A DNA stretch of 64,000 nt from UBA6912 sp963792895 (GTDB taxonomy: Bacteria; Actinomycetota; Acidimicrobiia; Spongiisociales; UBA5794). Position numbers and translations under genes: made by a program. Positions within the stretch are counted from its first letter, which is position 1. Every line of letters begins with the position of its first letter. Where the stretch lies: assembly GCA_963792895.1 (NCBI GenBank), contig CAWBYA010000007.1:558001-622000 (forward strand). Direction: 5' to 3'. Shown here piece by piece: positions 34,201-44,723 of this stretch. Under the pieces are notes generated by a model. That model worked only from the letters and a program-made list of their open reading frames with translations, did not search any database and was not told the origin of the DNA.

Positions 34201-36317
34201 CGGCCTGGTCGCCGCTCCAGACCTACGCGATCCCGAACTCGGCGACGATGCCGACCACGCCCGGCCCGGTCAGCAACGTGTCGGTCAGCCTGAGCGTGCC
34301 GGCCGGCTGCCGGATCGCAGGCGGCGCCATCGGCCTGATCACTGCGGCGACCAACAACGGCAACCACGAGGTGATCGTCGACGACCTGACGATGACCCTG
34401 CGCAACGGCTCGGGGGGAAGCCTTGCTGCGCTCACGGAGACGTTCGAGTACTGGGACCTCAAGACGTGGAACAGCGGCTGGGTGGAGTTCGGCGAGAGCA
34501 CCGACAAGACGGCCAACAACGTGCGATCACTCAACGTCAACGACTTCAGCGACTGCACTACCCTCGGATCCTGCGCCGTCGGCATCGACACAGACTCACG
34601 GGGCATCTACTGGCCCGCGGACTACTCGACGCGGAACCAGTGCTCCATCGCCTTCGACTGGCGGGCCTACACCACCGATGGCGACGGCAACGAGAGGATC
34701 AGCGTCGGCGGCATCAACTCGCTCGGTGCCTGGGTCGAAGTGGCCTCCATCCCGTTCTCGGCGGTGACCGGCTTCGCCCCGTACTCGGTGAGCTTCACCT
34801 CGGCGTCGTTCCCTTCGCTGTTCCACGCCGCCGGTGGCCTCGGCGTCAGAGCGGGGACGAACCTCGACGGTGCAGATCGCATCCTCATCGACAACCTGGC
34901 GGTGTCGTGTCAGGACGCCTCCACGCTCGGTGCCGGTTCCTTCCCCGACCTCATCACCGCAACCGACGGGATCGAGCTGGCCCCGGGAGGGTCGATGGAG
35001 GCGCTCGTCAAGATCTCGGTCGACACGCCATCAGATCCGGCTGCCGAGGCCTTCCCCCGCGAGCTCGTCAACGTCGCCAGCACCACGAGCACGCAGCAGA
35101 TCACGCCGAGCAGGGCAACTGCCACGGTGGAGCGGGTCGTCGGCGCCATTGCCCTGATCAAGACGGCGGGCAGCACGGTCATCAGCCCAGGCGACTCCGT
35201 CACCTACACCTTCGAGGTGTCCAACCCCGGAAACGACTCACTGGAGAACGTGTCAGTCTCCGACTCAGGCGTCGCCGGGTGCTCGCCTGCCTATGTCTCA
35301 GGCGACATCGACTCCGACGGCAAGCTCGACGTCACGGAGACGTGGGTGTACACCTGCACGGCGGTCGTGCCGACCTCCGGCCCGACCTTCGTCAACACCG
35401 CCACGGCGTCCGGCGACCCGACGACGGCGGGCTCCGGCGAGGCAACCGCGGTGAGCGACACCGACCAAGCGACCGTCGAGGTCGTCTTCTCCGGGATCGC
35501 AGTTGCCAAGACCGCCGACCGCAGCTTCGCTCGTCCGGCCACGATGGTGACCTACGCCTACGACGTCACCCTCGAGGCAGGAACCACCGAGCCGCTCACC
35601 GGGGTGTTCGTGTCGGACGATCAGTGCGCCCCCGTGACGGGTCCCGTCTCAGGCGACGACAGCGACCAGGTCCTCGAGGACGGCGAGACCTGGAGCTTCA
35701 CCTGTGCGACGACGCTCGGCGCCACCACCACGAACACGGCCACCGCCAGCGGCACGGACCGTGCGGATGTCGACGTCACCGCCACCGACACGGCGACGGT
35801 TACGGTCATCCACCCGGGCATCAGCCTCGTCAAGACGGCCACGCCCGACACGCTCGCGATCAGCGGCACGGTCGACTACTCGATCACTGTCACCAACACC
35901 GGGGACGATCCTCTCTCGTCCGTCGCGGTGAGTGACACGCAGTGCTCGCCGCTCTCGGGACCGACGGGTGACAACGGCAACGGCGCTGCTCGATCCGGGC
36001 GAGTCGTGGGGCTACACGTGCTCCCGAACCATCTCGGCCGACACCACCAACGTTGCCTCGGTCTCTGCCGTCGACTCCCTCGGCAAGACGTGGACCGCCT
36101 CCGACGACGCCTTCGTCGACGTCAACTACCCCGGGATCAGCCTCTCCAAGACCGCCGACTCCTCCCTGGTTGCACCCGGCGACACGGTCACGTACAGCTA
36201 CTCGGCGTACAACGACGGCGACACGTCGTTCGACACGGTGACCGTGACCGACGACCTGTGCGCTCCAGTGACTGGTCCCACCGGCGACGACGGCAACGGC
36301 ACCCTCGACGTCGGTGA
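31263..36317 (+). CDS. Giant gene 1, N-terminal open segment: amidotransferase-like head and DUF11-type repeats
   Basis: Longest intact part of gene 1; coding sense ends near 35985, where one extra base moves the frame. After the signal peptide a ~370-residue head (IDMGVQPQTKENALKPYGLV, DDIYVMPHADPEW, GGGFIWAACHAVSVLEN, GLVMYEGGHSHNKG) resembles a class I amidotransferase fold with a Cys in the nucleophile place; such heads occur on other DUF11 surface proteins, function unknown. From about 32665 DUF11-type beta repeats follow (ALTKDDGLTAIASGSNTTYT and similar), interrupted at 33905-34920 by two beta-sandwich-like modules (LISDDFNDDLKGTDFY; LTETFEYWDLKTWNSGW) that may bind carbohydrate. Confidence 0.8.
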   Translation: MMLASTLVLQPAAAIAGTIPETSSATTIPAGSYIIDMGVQPQTKENALKPYGLVYELMIVHRVPVMWVINDAKVKDGVDFSYNGKDYKGGAFIVSASFAADAAPVIAAWKAAHPTMVVDGPTTTAFQAPVFETLTNWPNAVLDAKNGSIAQGYFVNAGIPQTATAGDGSTKVAYQFKDPSELSACDDIYVMPHADPEWETHSNLVTFNEGGGFIWAACHAVSVLENVADPSDPNPDPEMNFLSTAGLLDFGDHDDGTLPYTYAASQGGDPIMQFLGTIDAATTNGSEQIFLPSATSAWRPTTKVLAWDPDHPDLASQGGVSPGEASVLVYGRGFGDPNNGLVMYEGGHSHNKGSAADVAAQRAFFNLQLTTGIDRGVSVDVTVPASVANGDTVPVLAEVSGGHPAYEWQWVSTCGGSFAQPTGMMNDPGTVSTTFTAPSGASECVIRLIVDDTCSRFAFDAEGFEVVELADLALTKDDGLTAIASGSNTTYTLTVSNAGPGVATSTLTVDSLPAGASFVSAAPSQGTCTFDGANVNCELGDVGVGGTATVDITAHIDTAFSGTMTNTATVSSAQADPDPSNNSASDDTEVGFNGLRIDVVPNPSSIDVTQVPVAVTYTYTVSNIGPNELTSLAVGDDTCATVTPIEGPPGINVGDTDADGALDPGEEWLFECTTPISADTDNVATATAVDPVVGPVDATDTAHVEVIAPDLDITKTPDNGQHPDGGDVVFEITVTNSGDVALFAVEVSDAQAPGCARYLGNMAPGATVTYSCSISPAPAPGTSGVNTATVTAVGPSGATLTRSDDAVYTVIDRALGITKVPVDCATEAPLTNVEAYPGDTVCYRIVVQNTGSTAQTDVTLSDVLPNGLSPVSAEVTAPVDLISDDFNDDLKGTDFYTSGLTEFGDDNKAGSGDIKVTDHTTGSCSQDTEDCALKLDQDANGVQWQRDLTSVATVDIALEWNVHKNDSVAGSWSVACWTGSAWSPLQTYAIPNSATMPTTPGPVSNVSVSLSVPAGCRIAGGAIGLITAATNNGNHEVIVDDLTMTLRNGSGGSLAALTETFEYWDLKTWNSGWVEFGESTDKTANNVRSLNVNDFSDCTTLGSCAVGIDTDSRGIYWPADYSTRNQCSIAFDWRAYTTDGDGNERISVGGINSLGAWVEVASIPFSAVTGFAPYSVSFTSASFPSLFHAAGGLGVRAGTNLDGADRILIDNLAVSCQDASTLGAGSFPDLITATDGIELAPGGSMEALVKISVDTPSDPAAEAFPRELVNVASTTSTQQITPSRATATVERVVGAIALIKTAGSTVISPGDSVTYTFEVSNPGNDSLENVSVSDSGVAGCSPAYVSGDIDSDGKLDVTETWVYTCTAVVPTSGPTFVNTATASGDPTTAGSGEATAVSDTDQATVEVVFSGIAVAKTADRSFARPATMVTYAYDVTLEAGTTEPLTGVFVSDDQCAPVTGPVSGDDSDQVLEDGETWSFTCATTLGATTTNTATASGTDRADVDVTATDTATVTVIHPGISLVKTATPDTLAISGTVDYSITVTNTGDDPLSSVAVSDTQCSPLSGPTGDNGNGAARSGRVVGLHVLPNHLGRHHQRCLGLCRRLPRQDVDRLRRRLRRRQLPRDQPLQDRRLLPGCTRRHGHVQLLGVQRRRHVVRHGDRDRRPVRSSDWSHRRRRQRHPRRR

Positions 36318-38139
36318 GGCATGGATATACACGTGCACGACGACGCTGTCGGCGACCACCACCAACACCGGGACGGTGACCGCCACGTCCGTGAACGGCA
36401 CCGTCGTCGTCACCGACACCGCGCGGGTTCGCATCGTCGACCCCGTGCTGACCCTCACCAAGTCGGCGGCGGCCGCCATCGTGTCGTACGGCGACGCGGT
36501 CGACTACACCTTCGAGGTCACCAACGCCACCGCGTGCGCCGGTGACACGACGTGCGAGGTCGACCACGAGCTCACCACCGTCGCCGTCACCGACGACCAC
36601 TGCTCCACGGCGCCGGCCTACGTGAGCGGCGACACGGGCGCCGACGGCGTGGTGGAGGTCGGCGAGACCTGGACCTTCACTTGCACCGAGCCGGTGTACC
36701 TGCCCACCACCAACACCGCGTCGGCGACCGCCGTCGACGTCCTCGGCAACCCAGTGACGTCGGCGGACGCCACGGCGTTCGTCGACGTCGACAACGTGCC
36801 GCCCACGGCCAACGACGACTCGGCCATCACCGACGAGGACACGCCGGTCACGATCGACGTCGTCGCCAACGACACCGACTACGACGGCTCGCCGGACCCG
36901 ACCTCCGTGAGCGTCACCTTCGGCCCGAGCAACGGATCCGTCTCGGTGAACCCGGCAACGGGCGCCGTGACGTACACGCCCGATCCCGACTTCAACGGCA
37001 CCGACACCTTCACGTATGAGGTGTGTGACGACGGCACGCCCACCCTCTGCGACACCGCCGAGGTCACTGTGACGGTGAACCCGGTGAACGACCCACCGAC
37101 CGCCGTCGACGACGAGGAAACGACGCCGGAGGAGACGCCGGTGACCGTCGACGTGGTGGCGAATGACACGGACATCGACGGCACGGTCGATCCCACGTCG
37201 GTGGTCGTGGTGACGGCGCCCGGCAACGGTTCCACCTCGGTGGATTCGGTGACGGGTGAGGTCACCTACACGCCGGATGCGAACTTCAACGGGACCGACA
37301 GCTTCGCCTACCAAGTGTGCGACGACAGTACTCCTGCGCTCTGCGATACGGCCACTGTGACGGTGGATGTGACGCCTGTGAACGATCCGCCGGTTGCGAA
37401 CGACGATGCGGCATCGACGCCGGAGGACACTCCGGTGACAGTCGACGTCGTCGCCAACGACACGGACGTCGACGGCGTCATCGATCCCACGTCGGTGTCG
37501 ATGACGAGCGGTCCGGGCAACGGCTCGGTGGCGGTCGATCCGGTGACCGGTGAGGTCACCTACACGCCGGATGGGAACTTCAGTGGCACGGACTCGTTCA
37601 CCTATGAGGTGTGTGACGACGGCACCCCCGTGCTGTGCGACACGGCGACGGTGACCATCGACGTCGCCGACGTCAACGACCCGCCGATCGCAAGTGACGA
37701 CAGCGCCACCACAGACGAGGACACCCCGGTGACCGTCGACGTCGTCGCGAACGACTTCGACACGGACGGATCGATAGATCCCACGTCGGTCGGCGTCACG
37801 AGTGGCCCGAGCAACGGCTCGGTCTCGGTGGACCCGGTGACCGGTGAGATCACCTACACGCCGGATGCGAATTTCAACGGGACGGACTCGTTCACCTATG
37901 AGGTGTGCGACGACGGCACCGGCGCTCTGCGACACGGCGACGGTGACCATCACGGTGACGCCGTGAACGACCCGCCGGTGGCGGACGACGACTCGGCCAC
38001 CACCGACGAGGACACGCCGGTGACGGTCGATGTCGTCGCCAACGACACCGATGTCGACGGCACCGTCGATCCTGACGTCGGTGGCCATCATCACCAGCCC
38101 TGCCGACGGTTCCGTGTCGGTGGATCCGGTGACCGGTGA
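35932..38139 (+). CDS. Giant gene 1, second open segment: last DUF11-type repeats and first Ig-like repeats
   Basis: Frame continuing gene 1; genuine coding begins near 35986 (LLDPGESWGYTCSRTISADT). It holds two DUF11-type repeats (GISLSKTADSSLVAPGDTVT; LTLTKSAAAAIVSYGDAVDY), then from 36793 the first Ig-like units ([20 protein letters not shown]). Between 37925 and 37961 a compensated double shift garbles about 12 residues, after which the frame is right again until 38072. The upstream ATG at 35932 is not a real start. Confidence 0.7.
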   Translation: MTRSARRSRDRRVTTATALLDPGESWGYTCSRTISADTTNVASVSAVDSLGKTWTASDDAFVDVNYPGISLSKTADSSLVAPGDTVTYSYSAYNDGDTSFDTVTVTDDLCAPVTGPTGDDGNGTLDVGEAWIYTCTTTLSATTTNTGTVTATSVNGTVVVTDTARVRIVDPVLTLTKSAAAAIVSYGDAVDYTFEVTNATACAGDTTCEVDHELTTVAVTDDHCSTAPAYVSGDTGADGVVEVGETWTFTCTEPVYLPTTNTASATAVDVLGNPVTSADATAFVDVDNVPPTANDDSAITDEDTPVTIDVVANDTDYDGSPDPTSVSVTFGPSNGSVSVNPATGAVTYTPDPDFNGTDTFTYEVCDDGTPTLCDTAEVTVTVNPVNDPPTAVDDEETTPEETPVTVDVVANDTDIDGTVDPTSVVVVTAPGNGSTSVDSVTGEVTYTPDANFNGTDSFAYQVCDDSTPALCDTATVTVDVTPVNDPPVANDDAASTPEDTPVTVDVVANDTDVDGVIDPTSVSMTSGPGNGSVAVDPVTGEVTYTPDGNFSGTDSFTYEVCDDGTPVLCDTATVTIDVADVNDPPIASDDSATTDEDTPVTVDVVANDFDTDGSIDPTSVGVTSGPSNGSVSVDPVTGEITYTPDANFNGTDSFTYEVCDDGTGALRHGDGDHHGDAVNDPPVADDDSATTDEDTPVTVDVVANDTDVDGTVDPDVGGHHHQPCRRFRVGGSGDR

Positions 38140-41100
38140 GATCGCCTACACGCCGGATCCCGGATTTCAACGGCACCGATTCGTTCACGTATGAGGTGTG
38201 TGACGACGGCACTCCGGCGTTGTGCGACACGGCGGTGGTCAACGTCACCGTCGACGCGGTGAATGATGCGCCGGTGGCGAACGACGACTCCGCCACGACG
38301 CCGGAGGACACTCCGGTGGCCATCGACGTGACGGCGAACGACACCGATGTGGACGGCAACCTCGATCCCACGTCGGTGACGGTGACGTCGGGCCCGGCGA
38401 ACGGTGCGGTTGCGGTGGATCCGGTGACCGGTGCGGTCACGTACACGCCGGATGCGGACTTCAACGGGACGGACTCGTTCACCTATGAGGTGTGCGACGA
38501 CGGCACCCCGGTGCTCTGCGACACGGCCACGGTGACCGTTACGGTGACGCCGGTGAACGACCCGCCGGTGGCGAACGACGACGTCGGCGACGACCGATGA
38601 GGACACGCCGGTGACGATCGACGTCATGGCGAACGACACCGATGTCGACGGCACCGTCGACCCGACGTCGGTGGCCATCATCACCAGCCCGGCCAACGGT
38701 TCCGTGTCGGTGGATCCGGTGACGGGGGAGGTGACGTACACGCCCGATCCCGACTTCAACGGGACGGACATCTTCGTCTACGAGGTGTGCGACGACGGCA
38801 CTCCGGCGTTGTGCGACACGGCGGTGGTCAACGTCACCGTCGACGCCGGTGAACGATGCGCCGGTGGCGAACGACGACGCCGCCACGACCGATGAGGACA
38901 CGCCGGTGACGGTCGACGTGGTGGCCAACGACACCGACGTCGACGGCACGATCGATCCGACCAGGTGGTCGTGGTGTCGGCCCCCTCCGACGGCTCGACC
39001 TCGGTCGATCCGGTGACGGGTGCGATCACGTACACGCCGGATCCGGACTTCCACGGCACGGACAGCTTCTCGTACCAGGTGTGCGACGACGGCTCCCCGG
39101 TGCTCTGTGACACGGCGACGGTCGACATCCTGGTCCTGCCGGTGAACGACCCGCCGGTGGCGAACGACGACACCGCCACGACCGATGAGGACACCCCGGT
39201 GACGATCGATGTCGTCGCCAACGACACCGATGTGGACGGCAACCTCGATCCCACGTCGGTGACGGTGACGTCGGGCCCGGCGAACGGTTCGGTTGCGGTG
39301 GATCCGGTGACGGGTGAGGTGACCTACACGCCGGATGCGGACTTCAACGGCACCGACTCGTTCACGTATGAGGTGTGCGACACGGTTCGGCGCGTGTGAC
39401 ACGGCCACCGTGACGATCGATGTGACGCCGGTGAACGACCCGCCGGTGGCGAACGATGACACCACGGGGACCGGTGAGGACACGCCGGTCACGATCGACG
39501 TGACGGCGAACGACACCGATGTGGACGGCAACCTCGATCCGACGACGGTGACGGTGACGTCGGGCCCGGCCAACGGTGCGGTCGTCGGTGGATCCGGTGA
39601 CGGGTGAGGTCACCTACACGCCGGATGCGGACTTCAACGGCAGCGACTCGTTCACCTACGAGGTGTGCGACACGGGCACGCCGGTGCTGTGCGACACCGC
39701 CACGGTGACCGTCGACGTCGGCGTGGTGAACGATGCGCCGGTGGCGAACGACGATGCCGCCACGACCGACGAGGACACGCCGGTGACGATCGACGGTCGT
39801 GGCGAACGACACCGACCCCGACGGTGTGATCGACCCGACGACGGTCACCGTGGCGTCGGGCCCGGCGAACGGCAGCGTCGTCGGTGGATCCGGTGACCGG
39901 TGCGGTCACGTACACGCCGGATGCGAACTTCAACGGCAGCGACACCTTCACGTACGAGGTGTGCGACGACGGGGTGCCGGTGTTGTGTGACACGGCGACG
40001 GTGACGATCACCGTCGACCCCGATCAACGATCCGCCCGGTAGCGAACAACGACACGGCGGTCACCGACGAGGACACCCCGGTGACGATCGACGTCGTGTT
40101 CAACGACACGGACATCGACGGTGTGATCGACCCCGGCTACGGTGGCCGTTCTGTCGGGCCCCACGAACGGCTCGGTCTCCGTGGACGCGGTGACGGGTGC
40201 GATCACCTACACGCCGGATCCCGACTTCAACGGCACCGATTCGTTCACGTATGAGGTGTGTGACGACGGCATCGCCGGTGCTGTGCGACACGGCCATCGT
40301 CACGGTGATCGTCGACCCGGTGAACGACCCGCCGGTGGCCAACGACGACGCGGCGACCACGCGAGAGGACACTCCGGTGACCATCGACGTGACGGCGAAC
40401 GACACCGACATAGACGGTGTGGTCGACCCGACCACCGTGACGATCATCACGGGGGCGGCGAACGGCACGCTCTCCGTCGACCCGCTCACGGGTGAGGTGA
40501 CCTACACGCCGGATGCGGACTTCCACGGGACGGACTCGTTCACCTATGAGGTGTGCGACGACGGCACGCCGGTGCTCTGCGACACGGCCACGGTGACCGT
40601 TACGGTGACGCCGGTGAACGACCCGCCGGTGGCGAACGACGACAGCGGGTCGACCAATGAGGACACGCCGGTGACGGTGGACGTCGTCGCCAACGACACC
40701 GACGCCGACGGGACGGTCGACCCGACGTCGGTGGCCATCATCACCAGCCCTGCCGACGGTTCCGTCTCGGTGGATCCGGTGACGGGTGAGGTGACGTACA
40801 CGCCGGATGCGGACTTCAACGGCACCGATTCGTTCACGTATGAGGTGTGTGACGACGGCACGCCGGTGTTGTGTGACACGGCGACGGTCGACATCCTGGT
40901 CCTGCCGGTGAACGACCCGCCGGTGGCGAACGACGACAGCGGGTCGACCGATGAGGACACGCCGGTGATAGTGGATGTCGTCGCCAACGACACCGATGTG
41001 GACGGCAACCTGGATCCGTCGACGGTGACGGTGATCTCCGGCCCGGCCGACGGTTCCGTCTCGGTGGATCCGGTCACTGGCGAGGTGACCTACACGCCGG

Positions 41101-43252
41101 ATGCGGACTTCAACGGCACGGATTCGTTCACCTATGAGGTGTGCGACACGTTCGGCGTCGTGCGACACGGCCATCGTGACCATCGACGTGAGCCCGGTCA
41201 ACGACCCGCCCATCGCGAACGACGACGCGGCAACCACGAACGAGGACACCCTCGTCGTGATCGACGTCGTCGCCAACGACACCGATGTCGACGTGAACCT
41301 CGATCCGGGCTCGGTGACGGTCACCAACGGGCCGAGCAACGGCTCGGTGACGGTGAACCCGGCCACGGGTGAGGTGACCTACACGCCGGATGCGGACTTC
41401 AACGGCACCGATTCGTTCACGTATGAGGTGTGTGACGACGGCACGCCGGTGCTGTGTGACACGGCGACGGTCGACATCGCTGGTCCTGCCGGTGAACGAC
41501 CCGCCGGTGGCGAACGACGACAGCGGGTCGACCGATGAGGACACGCCGGTGATAGTGGACGTCGTCGCCAACGACACCGATGTGGACGGCAACCTGGATC
41601 CGTCGACGGTGACGGTGATCTCCGGCCCGGCCGACGGTTCCGTCTCGGTGGATCCGGTCACTGGCGAGGTGACCTACACGCCGGATGCGGACTTCAACGG
41701 CACGGACTCGTTCACCTATGAGGTGTGCGACACGTTCGGCGTCTGCGACACGGCCGTCGTGACCATCGACGTGAGCCCGGTCAACGATGCGCCGGTCGCC
41801 GAACGACGACGCGGCAACCACGAACGAGGACTCGCCGGTGACGGTCGACGTGGTGGCCAACGACACCGACGTCGACGGCACGATCGATCCCACCAGCGTG
41901 GTCGTGGTGACGGCACCGGCGAACGGTTCCACGTCGGTGGACACGGTGACGGGCTCGGTGACGTACCTCCCGGATCCCGACTTCACCGGTTCCGACAGCT
42001 TCAGCTACCAGGTCTGTGACGACGGCTCCCCGGTGCTGTGTGACACGGCGACGGTCGACATCCTGGTCCTGCCGGTGAACGACCCGCCGGTGGCGAACGA
42101 CGACTCGGCCACCACCGACGAGGACACGCCGGTGACGGTCGATGTCGTCGCCAACGACACCGACATCGACGGTGTGATCGACCCGACGACAGTGGTCGTG
42201 GTCACGGCTCCGGCGAACGGCTCGACCTCGGTGGACCCCGTGACGGGTGAGGTGACGTACACGCCGGATGCGAACTTCAACGGGACGGATTCGTTCACGT
42301 ATGAGGTGTGTGACGACGGCATGCCGGTGCTGTGCGACACGGCCATCGTCACGGTGATCGTCGACCCTGTGAACGACCCGCCGGTGGCGAACGATGACAC
42401 CGCCACGATCGATGAGGACACTCCGGTGGCCATCGACGTCGTCGCCAACGACACCGATGTGGACGGCAACCTCGATCCCGACGTCGGTGACGGTGACGTC
42501 GGGCCCGGCGAACGGCAGCGTGTCCGTGGATCCGGTGACCGGTGCGGTGACGTACACGCCGGATGCGGACTTCAACGGGACGGACTCGTTCACCTATGAG
42601 GTGTGCGACGACGGCATGCCGGTGCTCTGCGACACGGCCACGGTGACCGTTACGGTGACGCCGGTGAACGACCCGCCGGTGGCGAACGACGACACCACCG
42701 GGACCAGTGAGGACACGCCGGTGACGATCGACGTCACGGCGAACGACACCGACCCCGACGGTGTGATCGACCCGACGACAGTGGTCGTGGTGTCGGCGCC
42801 GGCCAGCGGCTCGACCTCGGTGCGATCCGGTGACGGGTGAGGTGACGTACACGCCCGATGCCGACTTCAACGGGACGGATTCGTTCTCCTACCAGGTGTG
42901 TGACGACGGCACCCCGGTGCTGTGCGACACGGCCATCGTCACGGTGACCGTCGACGCCGGTGAACGACCCGCCGGTGGCCAACGACGACGCGGCGACCAC
43001 CGGAGAGGACACTCCGGTCACCATCGACGTGACGGCGAACGACACCGACATCGACGGTGTGGTCGACCCGACCACGGTGACGATCATCACGGGGCCGGCG
43101 AACGGCGCGCTCTCCGTCGACCCGCTCACGGGTGAGGTCACTTACACGCCTGACTTCGACTTCAACGGCACGGACTCGTTCACGTATGAGGTGTGCGACG
43201 ACGGCACCCCGGTGCTCTGCGACACGGCAACGGTCACCATCGACGTCACCGC
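36793..43252 (+). repeat. 22-copy Ig-like (tandem-95 type) repeat array of gene 1
   Basis: Twenty-two copies of a ~294-base unit (98 residues), counted by the motif DEDTPV or variants (first near 36835, last near 43005). Consensus marks are [46 protein letters not shown] and [17 protein letters not shown]. Several neighbouring units are almost identical at the DNA level, for example 40,870-41,190 and 41,450-41,770. The two Cys of each unit may form a disulphide. Such arrays make long rods at the cell surface. Confidence 0.9.
40197..41372 (+). CDS. Giant gene 1, open fragment within the Ig-like array
   Basis: Correct reading from about 40272 to 41158 gives three complete Ig-like repeats without a break, for example [20 protein letters not shown] and [20 protein letters not shown]. 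It is one of many short pieces of the array (others are at 38136-38600, 38611-38848, 38965-39384, 41159-41479, 41480-41803, 41804-42479, 42480-42824). It is listed because it is the longest unbroken stretch inside the array. It is not an independent gene. Confidence 0.5.
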   Translation: MRSPTRRIPTSTAPIRSRMRCVTTASPVLCDTAIVTVIVDPVNDPPVANDDAATTREDTPVTIDVTANDTDIDGVVDPTTVTIITGAANGTLSVDPLTGEVTYTPDADFHGTDSFTYEVCDDGTPVLCDTATVTVTVTPVNDPPVANDDSGSTNEDTPVTVDVVANDTDADGTVDPTSVAIITSPADGSVSVDPVTGEVTYTPDADFNGTDSFTYEVCDDGTPVLCDTATVDILVLPVNDPPVANDDSGSTDEDTPVIVDVVANDTDVDGNLDPSTVTVISGPADGSVSVDPVTGEVTYTPDADFNGTDSFTYEVCDTFGVVRHGHRDHRREPGQRPAHRERRRGNHERGHPRRDRRRRQRHRCRREPRSGLGDGHQRAEQRLGDGEPGHG

Positions 43253-44723
43253 CGTGGACGATCCACCGGTGACCCTGAGTGGCCACGTCTACATCGACCA
43301 GGACCGCGACGGTCTCCGCGACGCCGCCGAACCCGGAATCCCAGGCGTCACGGTTGCCGTGACCGGGACGGATGATCGCGGCAACTCGGTCGGTGAGACC
43401 ACGACCACCGACGCCACCGGCGCCTACGGCTTCACCCTGCCGCGCCCCGGGACCTACACGATCACCGAAACCCAGCCCGCGGGGTACTTCGACGGCACCG
43501 ACAGTGCCGGGACCCTCGGCGGAACGGTGGGCAGCGACGTGATCTCGGGCATCGCAGCTGCGGCCGGCGCAACGGGCACCGGCTACGACTTCGGGGAGCT
43601 CGACCCGGCCATCATCAACGGCTCGGCTTACGTCGACGCCGACAACGACGGCGTGCGCGACATGGCCGAGGTCGGCATCGCCGGCGTGGAGGTCGTGCTC
43701 TTCGGTGTCGACGACCTCGGAACGATCGTCGTGGTCGCCGTCACCACCGACGGCAACGGGTACTTCTCCATCACCGATCTCCGGGCCGGGACCTACGAGC
43801 TGTCCGTCGACCAGCCCGCCGGGTATCTCGACGGCATCGACACGGCGGGGTCGGCTGGTGGCGATGCGACATCGGTGAACGACGAGATCTCCGGCATCGT
43901 GATCGACTACGGCGAGGTGTCCCTCGACAACACGTTCGGCGAGCTCGCTCCCGCCTCATTGTCGGGCGCCGCGTTCGTCGATGCCGACAACGACGGTGTC
44001 CGCGACGCAGGGGAGACGGGCATCTCCGGCGTCACGGTGACCCTTACCGGGATCGACGATCTCGGTGGAGCCGTGAACCTGTCCACCATCACGAGCGGCA
44101 CGGGTGACTATTCCTTCACGAACCTGCGTCCCGGCATGTACGCCATCTCTGAGACGCAGCCGGTCGGTTATCTCGACGGCAAGGACGGTGGGGGGTCGCT
44201 CGGCGGGACGGTCGGCGACGACGTCGTGTCGAACGTCGTCGTGACTTCCGGGGACGCAGGGAGCGGCTACGTCTTTGGCGAGCTGGTCGGCGCTTCGCTG
44301 GCCGGGGCGGTCTTCGACGACCTCGACGCCGACGGCATCCGCGATGCCGGCGAGCCGGGTATCGCCGGTGTGGCGGTGACCCTCACCGGGACGGACGACC
44401 TCGCGGTGCCGGTCTCGCTGACGACGACGACGGCAAGCGACGGGACGTGGACCTTCACGGGTCTGCGCCCCGGCACCTATGCCGTTGCGACCGCCCAGCC
44501 GGCCGGCTACCTCGACGGCGACGACACCGTCGGGTCGCTCGGCGGGTCCGCCGGGAACGACGCCGTGACGAACATCCTCCTCGGGTCCGACGACGCGGGA
44601 CGGGTTACTTCTTCGGCGAGATTCGCCCAGCATCCCTCGCCGGTTCGGTCTTCGAGGACCTCGACGCGGACGGCGTGCTCGATGCCGGCGAGGTCGGTAT
44701 CGACGGCGCCGACATCACGCTGA
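42960..44723 (+). CDS. Giant gene 1, open segment joining Ig-like array to SdrD-type repeats
   Basis: Begins with the last Ig-like unit ([20 protein letters not shown]) and passes at about 43257 into the SdrD-type repeats ([20 protein letters not shown]). Four of these are complete before a single missing base near 44602 moves the frame (GCGGGACGGG where the paralogue-like reading needs one more A). The remaining residues to 44723 are out of frame. Confidence 0.7.
   Translation: MNDPPVANDDAATTGEDTPVTIDVTANDTDIDGVVDPTTVTIITGPANGALSVDPLTGEVTYTPDFDFNGTDSFTYEVCDDGTPVLCDTATVTIDVTAVDDPPVTLSGHVYIDQDRDGLRDAAEPGIPGVTVAVTGTDDRGNSVGETTTTDATGAYGFTLPRPGTYTITETQPAGYFDGTDSAGTLGGTVGSDVISGIAAAAGATGTGYDFGELDPAIINGSAYVDADNDGVRDMAEVGIAGVEVVLFGVDDLGTIVVVAVTTDGNGYFSITDLRAGTYELSVDQPAGYLDGIDTAGSAGGDATSVNDEISGIVIDYGEVSLDNTFGELAPASLSGAAFVDADNDGVRDAGETGISGVTVTLTGIDDLGGAVNLSTITSGTGDYSFTNLRPGMYAISETQPVGYLDGKDGGGSLGGTVGDDVVSNVVVTSGDAGSGYVFGELVGASLAGAVFDDLDADGIRDAGEPGIAGVAVTLTGTDDLAVPVSLTTTTASDGTWTFTGLRPGTYAVATAQPAGYLDGDDTVGSLGGSAGNDAVTNILLGSDDAGRVTSSARFAQHPSPVRSSRTSTRTACSMPARSVSTAPTSR

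Noticed and set aside
37900..43000. Programmed frameshifting or invertible phase variation as the cause of the frame breaks
   Set aside because: Breaks lie at different places with no common slippery site or inverted repeats, and about twenty in one gene is not plausible for programmed events.
36793..43252. Possible CRISPR or satellite array
   Set aside because: The 294-base period is a whole number of codons and encodes Ig-like domains; there are no short repeat-spacer units.
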